From a virus, in IMG/VR virus record IMGVR_UViG_3300020421_000128, positions 1 to 25,332 of that record: 25,332 nucleotides of DNA; one strand, given 5' to 3'. Each line of letters starts with the position of its first letter. Within the stretch, counting starts at the first letter, position 1. The notes below the pieces were generated by a model. That model did not search any database. It saw nothing but the letters and a program-made list of their open reading frames with translations, and was not told the DNA's origin. A program made the translations under genes and the position numbers. This document shows, piece by piece, positions 1 to 6,681 of the stretch.

Positions 1-795
1 CTTCGCCCCACGCTCGATAAAGATAACTCAAAAGCCATCTTCATAAGTACACCTAGAGGAAAGAATAACTGGTTCTCAGAGTTCTTTTATAGAGGATTTC
101 AAGATGAATTTGGAGAATGGGCATCTATTCGCGCTACTTATAAAGATAATCCTCGCATGTCTGAAAGTGATATTACGGAAGCTAGAAAATCTATGTCCGA
201 TGCCGAATTTAGACAAGAATATGAAGCTGACTTTAATACTTATGAAGGTCAGATCTGGAACTTTAATCACGAAGAATGTATAGCAAACTTTAGTGAGTTA
301 GATACTTCTAAGATGGATGTGTTTGCAGGACTTGACGTAGGTTATAGAGATCCTACTGCTTTCTGTGTACTTGGGTATGATTGGGATGAGGAAACCTATT
401 ACTTGTTAGACGAATACCTAGATGCAGAGAAAACTACTGAACAGCATGCTTTACAAATACAAAGTATGATTACAAAATGGGATATAGATTACATTTATAT
501 TGACTCAGCAGCACAGCAAACACGATTTGACTTTGCTCAAAATTATGATATTTCTACTATCAATGCTAAGAAGAGTGTTTTAGATGGAATAGCGCACGTA
601 GCCGCAATCGTAGACAATGATAAATTACTAGTAGAACAAACTTGTGCAGAAACATTGGCAGCTTTAGATCAATATCAGTGGGACGCCAATCCAAATTTGG
701 CTCGTGAAAAACCAAAACATAACAGAGCTTCACATATGTCCGATGCACTTAGATATGCTTTGTATTCGTTTGAAACTTCCGCAATAAGTTTTTAG
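1..795 (+). CDS. terL: Terminase large subunit, C-terminal part (5' truncated)
   Basis: This is the DNA-packaging motor protein, which powers DNA translocation with an N-terminal ATPase and cuts concatemers with a C-terminal RuvC/RNase H-like nuclease. The reading frame is open from base 1, so the gene starts upstream and 264 residues are visible. LRPTL at residues 1-5 and STPRG at 16-20 match the end of the ATPase domain (coupling motif). The nuclease acidic residues are plausibly D112 (in GLDVGYRDP), D168 (in YIYIDSAA) and D248 (in SHMSDALRY). An internal ATG at 157 lies after the STPRG motif and is unlikely to be the real start. The Walker motifs and the small terminase subunit must lie upstream of the window. 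The gene ends with TAG, and an 82-base gap holding a promoter follows. The identification rests on family motifs read by eye and on the neighbouring portal and capsid genes. Confidence 0.96.
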   Translation, partial: LRPTLDKDNSKAIFISTPRGKNNWFSEFFYRGFQDEFGEWASIRATYKDNPRMSESDITEARKSMSDAEFRQEYEADFNTYEGQIWNFNHEECIANFSELDTSKMDVFAGLDVGYRDPTAFCVLGYDWDEETYYLLDEYLDAEKTTEQHALQIQSMITKWDIDYIYIDSAAQQTRFDFAQNYDISTINAKKSVLDGIAHVAAIVDNDKLLVEQTCAETLAALDQYQWDANPNLAREKPKHNRASHMSDALRYALYSFETSAISF

Positions 796-813
796 GAGAC
801 CTGTGAAAAATAA

Positions 814-881
814 TGTTTGACATAGTATCTGAAACTAGATATAATTCTGGTATTGAAAATAGAAGTTCTAAAACCCAATGA
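814..881 (+). other. 22-codon mini-ORF overlapping the HNH start (ATGA)
   Basis: A small frame starts at ATG 814 and ends at TGA 879-881, overlapping the ATG of the HNH gene at 878. It encodes 22 residues beginning MFDIVSETRY. An AGGAG lies at 794-798, about 15 bases upstream, which is too far for a good ribosome binding site. The HNH gene has only a weak Shine-Dalgarno of its own, so read-through transcripts could use this frame for translational coupling. The promoter at 817-845 lies inside it, so transcripts from that promoter would lack its start. It may be a chance frame. Confidence 0.25.
817..845 (+). promoter_or_regulatory. Consensus sigma70-type promoter upstream of HNH-portal-capsid genes
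   Basis: TTGACA at 817-822 and TATAAT at 840-845 are both perfect matches to the sigma70 consensus, separated by the optimal 17 bases. Transcription would start near 852, just upstream of the HNH gene at 878. It lies in the gap between the terminase stop and the next gene. Two more promoters of the same design are present in this window. Activity has not been measured. Confidence 0.85.
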
Positions 882-1243
882 CCGAACTGAAGCGAGATAT
901 AGTAAAATATATCCGAGATAGAGCGAAGAATAACTACGAGAAGGGCTCGGAATGCTATATCTGTGGTGCTGACACCAAACTAGACTTCCACCATTATTAC
1001 AGTTTAGCTCCTTTAATACATCGTTGGATAAAAAAGACGGGGCACGACCCTCAGTCTATTATTGTAATTAGAGATGATTTTATAGAAGAACATTGGGCAG
1101 AGATGTATGAGCACACTGTAACTTTGTGTTACGACCACCATCGACAGCTACATAAAGTATATGGACGCAACCCAGCATTGACCACAGCAAAAAAGCAAAT
1201 GCGTTGGGTACAGATTCAAAGAGATAAATATGGCATGGTATGA
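878..1243 (+). CDS. HNH endonuclease (packaging-associated)
   Basis: This 121-residue protein has the zinc-stabilised HNH pattern: CYIC (C26, C29), FHH (H38, H39), then LCYDHHRQLH with C84, H87, H88 and H92. The layout matches small phage HNH nucleases encoded beside the terminase. In HK97-like phages such a protein partners the terminase for specific cleavage of packaged DNA. Its place between terminase and portal supports that role more than a free-standing homing endonuclease, although homing HNH enzymes share the same motif. The start at 878 is the only in-frame ATG after a stop at 869-871, and no strong ribosome binding site precedes it. The 3' end overlaps the portal start by 14 bases, so the two are probably translationally coupled. 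The first gene downstream of the promoter at 817-845. Confidence 0.85.
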   Translation: MTELKRDIVKYIRDRAKNNYEKGSECYICGADTKLDFHHYYSLAPLIHRWIKKTGHDPQSIIVIRDDFIEEHWAEMYEHTVTLCYDHHRQLHKVYGRNPALTTAKKQMRWVQIQRDKYGMV

Positions 1244-2426
1244 TCGATTTCTTCGAAGAGAGGAAACTGAGGAAAAGTTAAATCCTATACAAGCTTATTT
1301 AGGTAGCGGTAGTCAAACTTCTCGTGAATTCACAGATAAGTATGAAACTTATTATGAGAATCTAGAAGTTGTAAATCGCGCTGTTAATATGGTTGTAGAT
1401 GATACTGCCGAAATCCCCGCAATAGTTGATAGAGTCTCTGTCCCTGGAGTTATTAGAGGGATAAAGAGAGCCAAAGTAGATACTTTACTTAATAAAGAGC
1501 CCAACCCTTTCCAAGATATTAGTACATTTAAAAGAAATCTAATTACAGATTATCTTTTAGACGGGAACATGTTTATTTATTATGATGGTGCTCATTTATA
1601 TCATGTCCCTGCAGATACTGTACAAATACATGGAGACCCCAAAACTTACGTCGAACGATACACTTATAATGAAATAGATTATAGCCCCAATGAAATAATA
1701 CATATAAAAGAAAATTCTTTTCATGATATTTATAGGGGAGTATCAAGGTTAAAGCCGGCAGTTCGTACAATGCAAATTATGTCTTATATGCGAAGTTTTC
1801 AGGATAACTTTTTTAAGAATGGAGCAGTGCCTGGGTTAGTGCTTAAATCTCCAAATACATTATCTGAGAAAATTAAAGAAAGAATGATGCAGTCATGGCA
1901 GATACGTTATCGTCCAGATACAGGTGGACGAAGACCTCTAATACTTGATGGAGGTATAGAAATTGATAAAATTTCAAATGTTAATTTTAAAGAATTAGAT
2001 TTCCAATCAGCCATACAAGAAAATGAAAAGATTATATTAAAAGCAATAGGCGTTCCTCCTATCATGTTAGATTCAGGAAATAATGCAAATATACGTCCTA
2101 ACATGAGACTATATTATTTAGAAACTATACTACCTATTGTGAGAAAAATGAATTTTGGTTTGAGCCGGTTTTTTGGCTTCGAAATAAAAGAAGATGTAAC
2201 TAATATTCCAGCGTTACAACCAGAACTCAGAGATCAAGCCCTATACTATACTTCTTTAGTTAATGGAGGTATAATTTCTCCAAATGAAGCAAGAGATAAT
2301 TTAGGGTTTGATTCTGTTACAGGGTACGATGACTTACGAGTCCCAGCAAATATTGCTGGAAGTGCCGTTAACCCCTCGGAAGGGGGAAGACCGATTGAAG
2401 AGGAAGAGAATAATGGCAGCAACTAG
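1230..2426 (+). CDS. Portal protein (HK97 family)
   Basis: The portal forms the dodecameric ring at one capsid vertex through which DNA is packaged and to which the tail joins. At 398 residues the length is typical of HK97-type portals. Supporting phrases include ITDYLLDGNMFIYYDG, the IHIKE strand, a mid-protein FFKNGAVPGLVL, and the KAIGVPPIMLDSGN segment followed by YYLETILPIVRKM, a characteristic portal C-terminal core. The C-terminal SPNEARDNLGFDSVTGYDDLR is also common in this family. The start at 1230 lies inside the end of the HNH gene and is preceded by a GAGA. The 3' end overlaps the next gene (ATG at 2413). The acidic, Asn-rich tail is probably disordered. Identification is confident from family phrases and gene order. 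Confidence 0.95.
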   Translation: MAWYDRFLRREETEEKLNPIQAYLGSGSQTSREFTDKYETYYENLEVVNRAVNMVVDDTAEIPAIVDRVSVPGVIRGIKRAKVDTLLNKEPNPFQDISTFKRNLITDYLLDGNMFIYYDGAHLYHVPADTVQIHGDPKTYVERYTYNEIDYSPNEIIHIKENSFHDIYRGVSRLKPAVRTMQIMSYMRSFQDNFFKNGAVPGLVLKSPNTLSEKIKERMMQSWQIRYRPDTGGRRPLILDGGIEIDKISNVNFKELDFQSAIQENEKIILKAIGVPPIMLDSGNNANIRPNMRLYYLETILPIVRKMNFGLSRFFGFEIKEDVTNIPALQPELRDQALYYTSLVNGGIISPNEARDNLGFDSVTGYDDLRVPANIAGSAVNPSEGGRPIEEEENNGSN

Positions 2427-2733
2427 ATCAAGAAAGCTACGCCTTGTACGAGAAATCGGAATGTTCTTTGCCGAGTTAGGGCAAGTTCCGTCACGGGCGG
2501 AGTACGCTAAACTCAATAATAGACCTAAATTCTTGAATGTCAAAGAAGTAGATAGAATTTGTGGTTCTTGGGCTAAGATGTTGGCTATGTTAGAAAAAGA
2601 ACAATCAGATTTATGGGAACTTATTCATAAAGTCCCCGAGAAAAAAGAGCCTCCCATAGCACCAAAAATGGAAAAGGCTAAGACCGCTGAGGTTAAAGCG
2701 GAAGACGAGGGGGATGATGGAGAAGGTATTTAA
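2413..2733 (+). CDS. Small protein resembling the HNH-associated DNA-binding repeat
   Basis: This is a 106-residue protein of uncertain function. I place its start at ATG 2413, just after an AGGAAGAG ribosome binding site, rather than further upstream inside the portal gene. Residues about 8-60 contain a basic helix, then GQVPSRAEY (23-31) and GSW (51-53). The spacing of a helix, a G-x-x-P-S-x-x-E-Y motif and a final G-S-W followed by a helix resembles the short helical DNA-binding repeat often attached to HNH homing endonucleases (Pfam HNH_repeat type). The C-terminal third is lysine/proline-rich and then strongly acidic (EDEGDDGEG). It overlaps the portal gene by 14 bases and the protease gene by 20, so it belongs to the head operon. 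Possible roles are DNA binding during packaging or assembly, or a relic of a mobile HNH element. It shows no catalytic motif. Confidence 0.6.
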   Translation: MAATRSRKLRLVREIGMFFAELGQVPSRAEYAKLNNRPKFLNVKEVDRICGSWAKMLAMLEKEQSDLWELIHKVPEKKEPPIAPKMEKAKTAEVKAEDEGDDGEGI

Positions 2734-4687
2734 TCTCACCTCTACTTTTAAGTCTCATACTGAAGAAGATGGAAGTGTTAAAATTCGAGGTATGGCAAGC
2801 ACAACTGAATTTGATCGCGCGGGCGATTCTATTTCAGCAGATGCCTGGACTAAAGGTGGATTGAAAAATTTTGAAAAGAATCCCATAATTCTTTTTAACC
2901 ATGACTATAATAGACCTATTGGAAGAGCTACTGGACTAAAAGCTACTGAAAATGGACTAGAGATGGAGGCCAAGATAAGTAAGGCCGCCAAAGATGTTGT
3001 GGACTTAGTTAAAGACGGTGTCCTTGGAGCCTTTTCTGTTGGTTTCCGAGTCAAGGATGCTGATTACTTAGAGGAAACCGACGGATTAAGAATAAAGGAC
3101 GCTGAATTGTTTGAGGTATCAGTAGTATCTGTACCCTGTAACCAAACGGCTACTTTTTCACTGGCGAAGTCCTTCGACTCCATGTCCGAGTACGAAGATT
3201 TCAAAAAAACTTTCACTAATAGTGACGGGGCGCAAGTCCAAAAGGAGATACAAATGTCTGAAGAGACAAATCAACCCGTTGACTTGGAAGCTTTTGCTAA
3301 AAAGGTAGCTGAGGAAACTGCTGCTAAAATCGCAATGAAGCAAGCCGAGCAAAAAGCAGCCGATGAGGCTGTACAAAAAGAAGCTGAGGAGAGAGCTACT
3401 GCAGAGACAGAAGCCAAAGTTCAGCAAGAAGAAACAGTCAAGACTGCAATCAAAACTGGCGTAGAGTCAGGTGCAGAACGCTTGATGGAAGACATTCGCA
3501 AGGAATTCGAAGATGAGAAAGCCAATACTGCGGAAGTCATGGAGAAGTATAAGAAAGACCTACAAGAGAAGCAAGCTGAACTTGAAGCAATTCAAAACAG
3601 TAAGCGTGATTTCTCTGGTCGTCAGAAGGGTGACCTTCAGGCACATGGTCGTTCGCTTCTCGAAGCAACCGTTCTTGGTAAAATTACTGGGAAAGGTTTG
3701 GATGGAACCGATTATGGAAAGAGCGTTCTTGAGAAAGCTGGAGTTGACTATACGTCTACTACTGCAGCCGGTATCGATGTAATTGTTTCTACACAGTTTG
3801 AAAACGAACTGCGTCAAGAAATGAAAGTCGCACCTCTTTTCCGTGACATCCAAGTTGCTTCCGGTGCCACTGTACTACCATTGGCCCCAGACGCAGGAGC
3901 AGCAACGTTCAGCGCAGCTGGTGTAGGTGATTCATCTAACCAACTCTCTGACGCAGGTGATAACAACTATACTGTTAGCCAAGTAATCTTACAGGCTCAC
4001 AGATTGATCGCTGGTACTTATATCTCGAATGATACCGACGAGCAAGTAGTTGTAACATTGTTACCTATTGTTACTTCCGCACTAGCACGTGCACACGCAG
4101 TTGCCACTGACAAGATGATGCTTGTAGGTGGAACATCAGCTAGCATAAGAAAAGGTCTTGTAGGTCAGGATGGTACTGACGATACTAATGGTCTTTCTTC
4201 CGCTACAACCACTACTGCTTCAGTAGACGCTTCTGGTTCAGATGAAGTTACTCCCGCTATCCTTCTCGGTATGAGAAAGGAAATGGGCAAGTATGGTTTA
4301 GACCCTTCAAGAGTAGCCTTCATTGTTCCTAATGACGTTTACTACGAGCTAATTGATGCTTCTGGATTCACCGACGTAAGCGAAGTTGGAAACGACATAG
4401 CAACTAAGCGTATTGGTGTAGTTGGTTCAGTCTACGGTTCCCCCGTAGTTGCAACTAACCAGTTAGCAAGTAATTTGGCCGCCGCTGGCGCAGCTACTAC
4501 AACAGCAGCTGTTGCTGTTAATATAGACAACTATGTTGTACCCAAACTCAAGGGTGTCAGCATTGAAACTGAGTACAGTGTCAAAGATCAGCAAAATGTG
4601 ATCGTTGCCGCTCAATCACTTGGCTTCAACGAGTTGTACGCTGCAGCAGGCAGTGATAAGCCTTCAATGAGATTAAAGTACATCTAA
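2714..4687 (+). CDS. Prohead protease-major capsid protein fusion
   Basis: One 657-residue frame contains two head proteins that are usually separate. Residues 1-150 are an HK97-type prohead serine protease (family U35-like): the likely catalytic His is H63 in FNHDYNRPIG, the Ser is S108 in GAFSVGF, and ELFEVSVVSVPCN (131-143) is the conserved acidic/core motif. Residues about 181-296 are rich in Ala, Glu, Lys and Gln and look like a coiled-coil delta (scaffolding) domain. Residues from about 300 onward are an HK97-fold capsid protein, with phrases such as VAPLFRDIQV, ATDKMMLVGG and GLDPSRVAFIV. Start codons at 2714 and 2717 are both possible behind GAGGGGG. A much better Shine-Dalgarno sits inside the gene (3242-3247). 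The gene overlaps its upstream neighbour by 20 bases and is followed at once by a terminator. Function is confident; the cleavage site is not located. Confidence 0.95.
   Translation: MMEKVFNLTSTFKSHTEEDGSVKIRGMASTTEFDRAGDSISADAWTKGGLKNFEKNPIILFNHDYNRPIGRATGLKATENGLEMEAKISKAAKDVVDLVKDGVLGAFSVGFRVKDADYLEETDGLRIKDAELFEVSVVSVPCNQTATFSLAKSFDSMSEYEDFKKTFTNSDGAQVQKEIQMSEETNQPVDLEAFAKKVAEETAAKIAMKQAEQKAADEAVQKEAEERATAETEAKVQQEETVKTAIKTGVESGAERLMEDIRKEFEDEKANTAEVMEKYKKDLQEKQAELEAIQNSKRDFSGRQKGDLQAHGRSLLEATVLGKITGKGLDGTDYGKSVLEKAGVDYTSTTAAGIDVIVSTQFENELRQEMKVAPLFRDIQVASGATVLPLAPDAGAATFSAAGVGDSSNQLSDAGDNNYTVSQVILQAHRLIAGTYISNDTDEQVVVTLLPIVTSALARAHAVATDKMMLVGGTSASIRKGLVGQDGTDDTNGLSSATTTTASVDASGSDEVTPAILLGMRKEMGKYGLDPSRVAFIVPNDVYYELIDASGFTDVSEVGNDIATKRIGVVGSVYGSPVVATNQLASNLAAAGAATTTAAVAVNIDNYVVPKLKGVSIETEYSVKDQQNVIVAAQSLGFNELYAAAGSDKPSMRLKYI
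3242..3256 (+). promoter_or_regulatory. Internal ribosome binding site and ATG for separate capsid synthesis
   Basis: AAGGAG at 3242-3247 is followed by six bases and then ATG at 3254-3256, in frame with the surrounding protease-capsid ORF. It lies at the domain boundary, just after the protease and before the delta domain. The site at the start of the long ORF (GAGG at 2707-2710) is spaced less well from ATG 2714, so the internal site should initiate more often. Confidence 0.75.
3254..4687 (+). CDS. Major capsid protein from internal in-frame start (delta domain plus HK97 fold)
   Basis: This nested product shares the frame and stop of the protease-capsid fusion and begins at its residue 181. 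The ATG at 3254 is preceded by AAGGAG at 3242-3247 with a 6-base spacer, close to an ideal ribosome binding site and stronger than the one at 2714. The product would be 477 residues: a charged, coiled-coil-prone delta region of roughly 115 residues followed by a mature-size HK97-fold domain of about 360. The start falls between the protease domain and the delta domain, exactly where a separate capsid gene would begin in HK97-like phages. I infer that most capsid subunits come from this start and that the long fusion supplies a minority of protease-bearing subunits. This is a prediction from the sequence and needs protein evidence. Confidence 0.72.
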   Translation: MSEETNQPVDLEAFAKKVAEETAAKIAMKQAEQKAADEAVQKEAEERATAETEAKVQQEETVKTAIKTGVESGAERLMEDIRKEFEDEKANTAEVMEKYKKDLQEKQAELEAIQNSKRDFSGRQKGDLQAHGRSLLEATVLGKITGKGLDGTDYGKSVLEKAGVDYTSTTAAGIDVIVSTQFENELRQEMKVAPLFRDIQVASGATVLPLAPDAGAATFSAAGVGDSSNQLSDAGDNNYTVSQVILQAHRLIAGTYISNDTDEQVVVTLLPIVTSALARAHAVATDKMMLVGGTSASIRKGLVGQDGTDDTNGLSSATTTTASVDASGSDEVTPAILLGMRKEMGKYGLDPSRVAFIVPNDVYYELIDASGFTDVSEVGNDIATKRIGVVGSVYGSPVVATNQLASNLAAAGAATTTAAVAVNIDNYVVPKLKGVSIETEYSVKDQQNVIVAAQSLGFNELYAAAGSDKPSMRLKYI

Positions 4688-4703
4688 TTGTACAAATCTT
4701 AAT

Positions 4704-4735
4704 AACTCGGGGGAGCAACCCTCCCCCAAGTTTTT
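4704..4735 (+). terminator. Intrinsic terminator after the capsid gene
   Basis: GGGGGAG (4709-4715) pairs with CTCCCCC (4721-4727) around the loop CAACC. After one C/A mismatch the stem extends with AACT (4704-4707) and AGTT (4729-4732). A run of five T (4731-4735) follows. It begins 16 bases after the capsid stop codon. No promoter is recognisable between it and the next gene at 4748, so downstream head-tail genes probably depend on partial read-through. Confidence 0.9.
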
Positions 4736-4747
4736 ATTAATTAACTT

Positions 4748-5338
4748 ATGGCAAATTTAATTACATTACAAGATTATAAAACTGCAGAAGGTATCAACCA
4801 ACCTAAGGATGATGCTAGACTGGAAGTAATTATTCCTTCTGTGAGTGAATTAGTAAAAACTTACTGTGGTAACAGTTTTGTAGACTACTACTCGTCTAAC
4901 AAAACTGAAATATTTGATATTAATTGGAGTAGTCATATTGTTCAGCTTACCGAAAGCCCAGTCAATGCGATAGTAAGCGTACAAGAACGAAGCTCATATT
5001 CAGAATCATACGCAACTCTGACTACAGGAGCATACGAATATTATTTAGATACTGTTACAGACAGTGTTTATAGAACTCTTTCTTCAGGAGGCTTTAAAAG
5101 TTGGGCTCGTGGAGTTGGAGCAGTAAAAGTAGTTTATACAGCCGGCTATAGTGCGGTGCCTTCTGATCTTAAGCTCGCAGTGCTTGATCTTGTTACTTAT
5201 TATCTAAAGGACGAGCATAAGCAAAGGCAATCTATAGCAGGTGCTAGTATGCAAAACCAAGGTACTACTAGTCAAAAAGGTAATGTCGATTTCCCAGACC
5301 ACATTAAGAGAATCCTAGATTTATATAAAAATTATTAA
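4748..5338 (+). CDS. Head-tail connector (HK97 gp6-like adaptor)
   Basis: This 196-residue protein fits the small alpha-helical adaptor that binds under the portal and extends the DNA channel. The N-terminal part (ITLQDYKTAEGI, then RLEVIIPSVSELVKTYCG) matches the family's opening helices. The middle has the usual SPVNAIVSV strand, and the VVYTAGYSAVPSDLKLAVLDL segment followed by a helix is the most diagnostic part. Its place directly after capsid agrees. The ATG at 4748 has no visible Shine-Dalgarno; it sits 13 bases after the T-run of the terminator. Translation may depend on an A/T-rich unstructured start or on ribosomes arriving on read-through RNA. The stop codon overlaps the next ATG by one base. 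Confidence 0.82.
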   Translation: MANLITLQDYKTAEGINQPKDDARLEVIIPSVSELVKTYCGNSFVDYYSSNKTEIFDINWSSHIVQLTESPVNAIVSVQERSSYSESYATLTTGAYEYYLDTVTDSVYRTLSSGGFKSWARGVGAVKVVYTAGYSAVPSDLKLAVLDLVTYYLKDEHKQRQSIAGASMQNQGTTSQKGNVDFPDHIKRILDLYKNY

Positions 5339-6681
5339 TGGGAACTCCAACAGATAAGGCACTAGCTAAATCCATAATTGATCAGTTCAAGAAGGATAGA
5401 AAATCTAGTAAGCTAAAAAATAAAACTCAAAGAATTGAAGGGCAAATTCTTAGAATACCAGAAGCCGTTTTTAAAGATACGTTTGAACCTATATTTCCTG
5501 ACATTACATCCACGCAAGTAAATAATATTTTCGATGGTTATATAAAAGAACTTGAAACCCATTTACAAGACCCGTTTCTTTCTGGGTTAAACGAAGATGA
5601 CAAGGAATTTTATATTACTTTACGAGAAGATTATATACAATCAAGCCCTGGAATGACAGTTCTAGTTATAAGAAAATTCAGAGATTTAAACGAGGGGTGG
5701 AAAGGGTTTAAAGGAGGAAGAAAAGAAGTTTTAGCAGCAGTAGTAGAAAAATACTATAGAAAACCTTCAGAAGACGAAAAGGGGATGATGACTGGTGCAG
5801 ATAATAAGCACGGAAGTCAATTAGGTCATGCAGATGAAGGAGTAGGCTTGGCAATAAGTCAGGTGTCTGTTGCAAGAGCTAAAGCAAAAATAGCAGCAAT
5901 AAATTCTCCTAGAATAACTAAGCTAGTACATAATTATGAAACAGAAATGCAAGTGACGATTAACCATGAAATGGTTGTTGATTCAAACGGTAATTTTCTA
6001 AAAAGATATGTACCTATTATAACAGTTCAAAGTTCTTTATACAACCAGGAACAAGGAAGAGAAGATGAAAAAAGTGCTTTTCTAGCTCTTGAAAGAGAGT
6101 TGAATGAAATAATTCTAGACCCTGGTTCCACTAGTTTGCCCGATGCTATTGCTCAGACAACACTTTTTTCTCTTGCTAAAGGTAAGGGAAAACTAAAAAG
6201 CACAGGGACTAAGAAGCAGGTAATAAAAGAAAAAAGTAAGGGTACAGTAAGATCAAAAGTTAAAAGTAAAGTAGAGATAATGGGTATAACAGAAAGTAAG
6301 CCCAATACACAAGTATTAACCGCCAAGAAACAGAAGGCAGGTAGACGGAAAAGAGATAAATTTAGTGTTACTAATTTACTTGGTATAATTAATGATAAAC
6401 TCCCACAAACTGTTGAAAAGAATATGGGAGCACCTAGACTAGAAAATAGGACTGGAAGATTTGCAAGCAGTGTAAGATTACAAGATGCAGCTCGTACTAA
6501 TGCTGGACATATTAGTTTTGGGTATACATATGCTAAAAGTCCTTATCAGGTATTTGAAGTAGGGGAGGGGTCAACTCCCTGGGCAAACTCAAATAGAGAC
6601 CCTCGTAAAATAATTGATAAATCTATACGAGAAATCGCCGCAAATATGGCTTTAGGAAGATTTTACACTAGGAGACTATAA
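5338..6681 (+). CDS. Large neck-region protein with HK97 gp10-like C-terminus
   Basis: I do not recognise this 447-residue protein as a whole. By position, between connector and tail terminator, it should be a neck, head-completion or tail-completion protein. The last 100 residues or so (NRTGRFASSVRL, then YAKSPYQVFEVGEG and RKIIDKSIREIA) resemble HK97 gp10-like/neck proteins, which normally have only 110-160 residues. The N-terminal 330 residues are unfamiliar: a lysine-rich, helical start, a His-containing segment near residues 160-175 (KHGSQLGHADEG), a beta-rich middle, and a basic linker near residues 280-345 rich in Lys, Ser and Thr. No signal peptide, membrane helix or enzyme motif is evident. 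It starts by a TAATG overlap with the connector and ends with a one-base overlap with the tail terminator, so translation is probably coupled. Confidence 0.55.
   Translation: MGTPTDKALAKSIIDQFKKDRKSSKLKNKTQRIEGQILRIPEAVFKDTFEPIFPDITSTQVNNIFDGYIKELETHLQDPFLSGLNEDDKEFYITLREDYIQSSPGMTVLVIRKFRDLNEGWKGFKGGRKEVLAAVVEKYYRKPSEDEKGMMTGADNKHGSQLGHADEGVGLAISQVSVARAKAKIAAINSPRITKLVHNYETEMQVTINHEMVVDSNGNFLKRYVPIITVQSSLYNQEQGREDEKSAFLALERELNEIILDPGSTSLPDAIAQTTLFSLAKGKGKLKSTGTKKQVIKEKSKGTVRSKVKSKVEIMGITESKPNTQVLTAKKQKAGRRKRDKFSVTNLLGIINDKLPQTVEKNMGAPRLENRTGRFASSVRLQDAARTNAGHISFGYTYAKSPYQVFEVGEGSTPWANSNRDPRKIIDKSIREIAANMALGRFYTRRL

Noticed and set aside
157-795. ATG at 157 as the true start of a 212-residue nuclease gene
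   Set aside because: The frame is open to base 1 and the upstream residues carry the terminase LRPTL and STPRG motifs, so 157 is internal.
2308-2412. Longer N-terminus for the small protein ending at 2733
   Set aside because: That stretch lies wholly inside the portal gene, and a clear ribosome binding site precedes ATG 2413.
3513-3853. Open frames on both strands overlapping the delta/capsid region
   Set aside because: They are out of frame with, or antisense to, a well-supported capsid gene and have no family resemblance.
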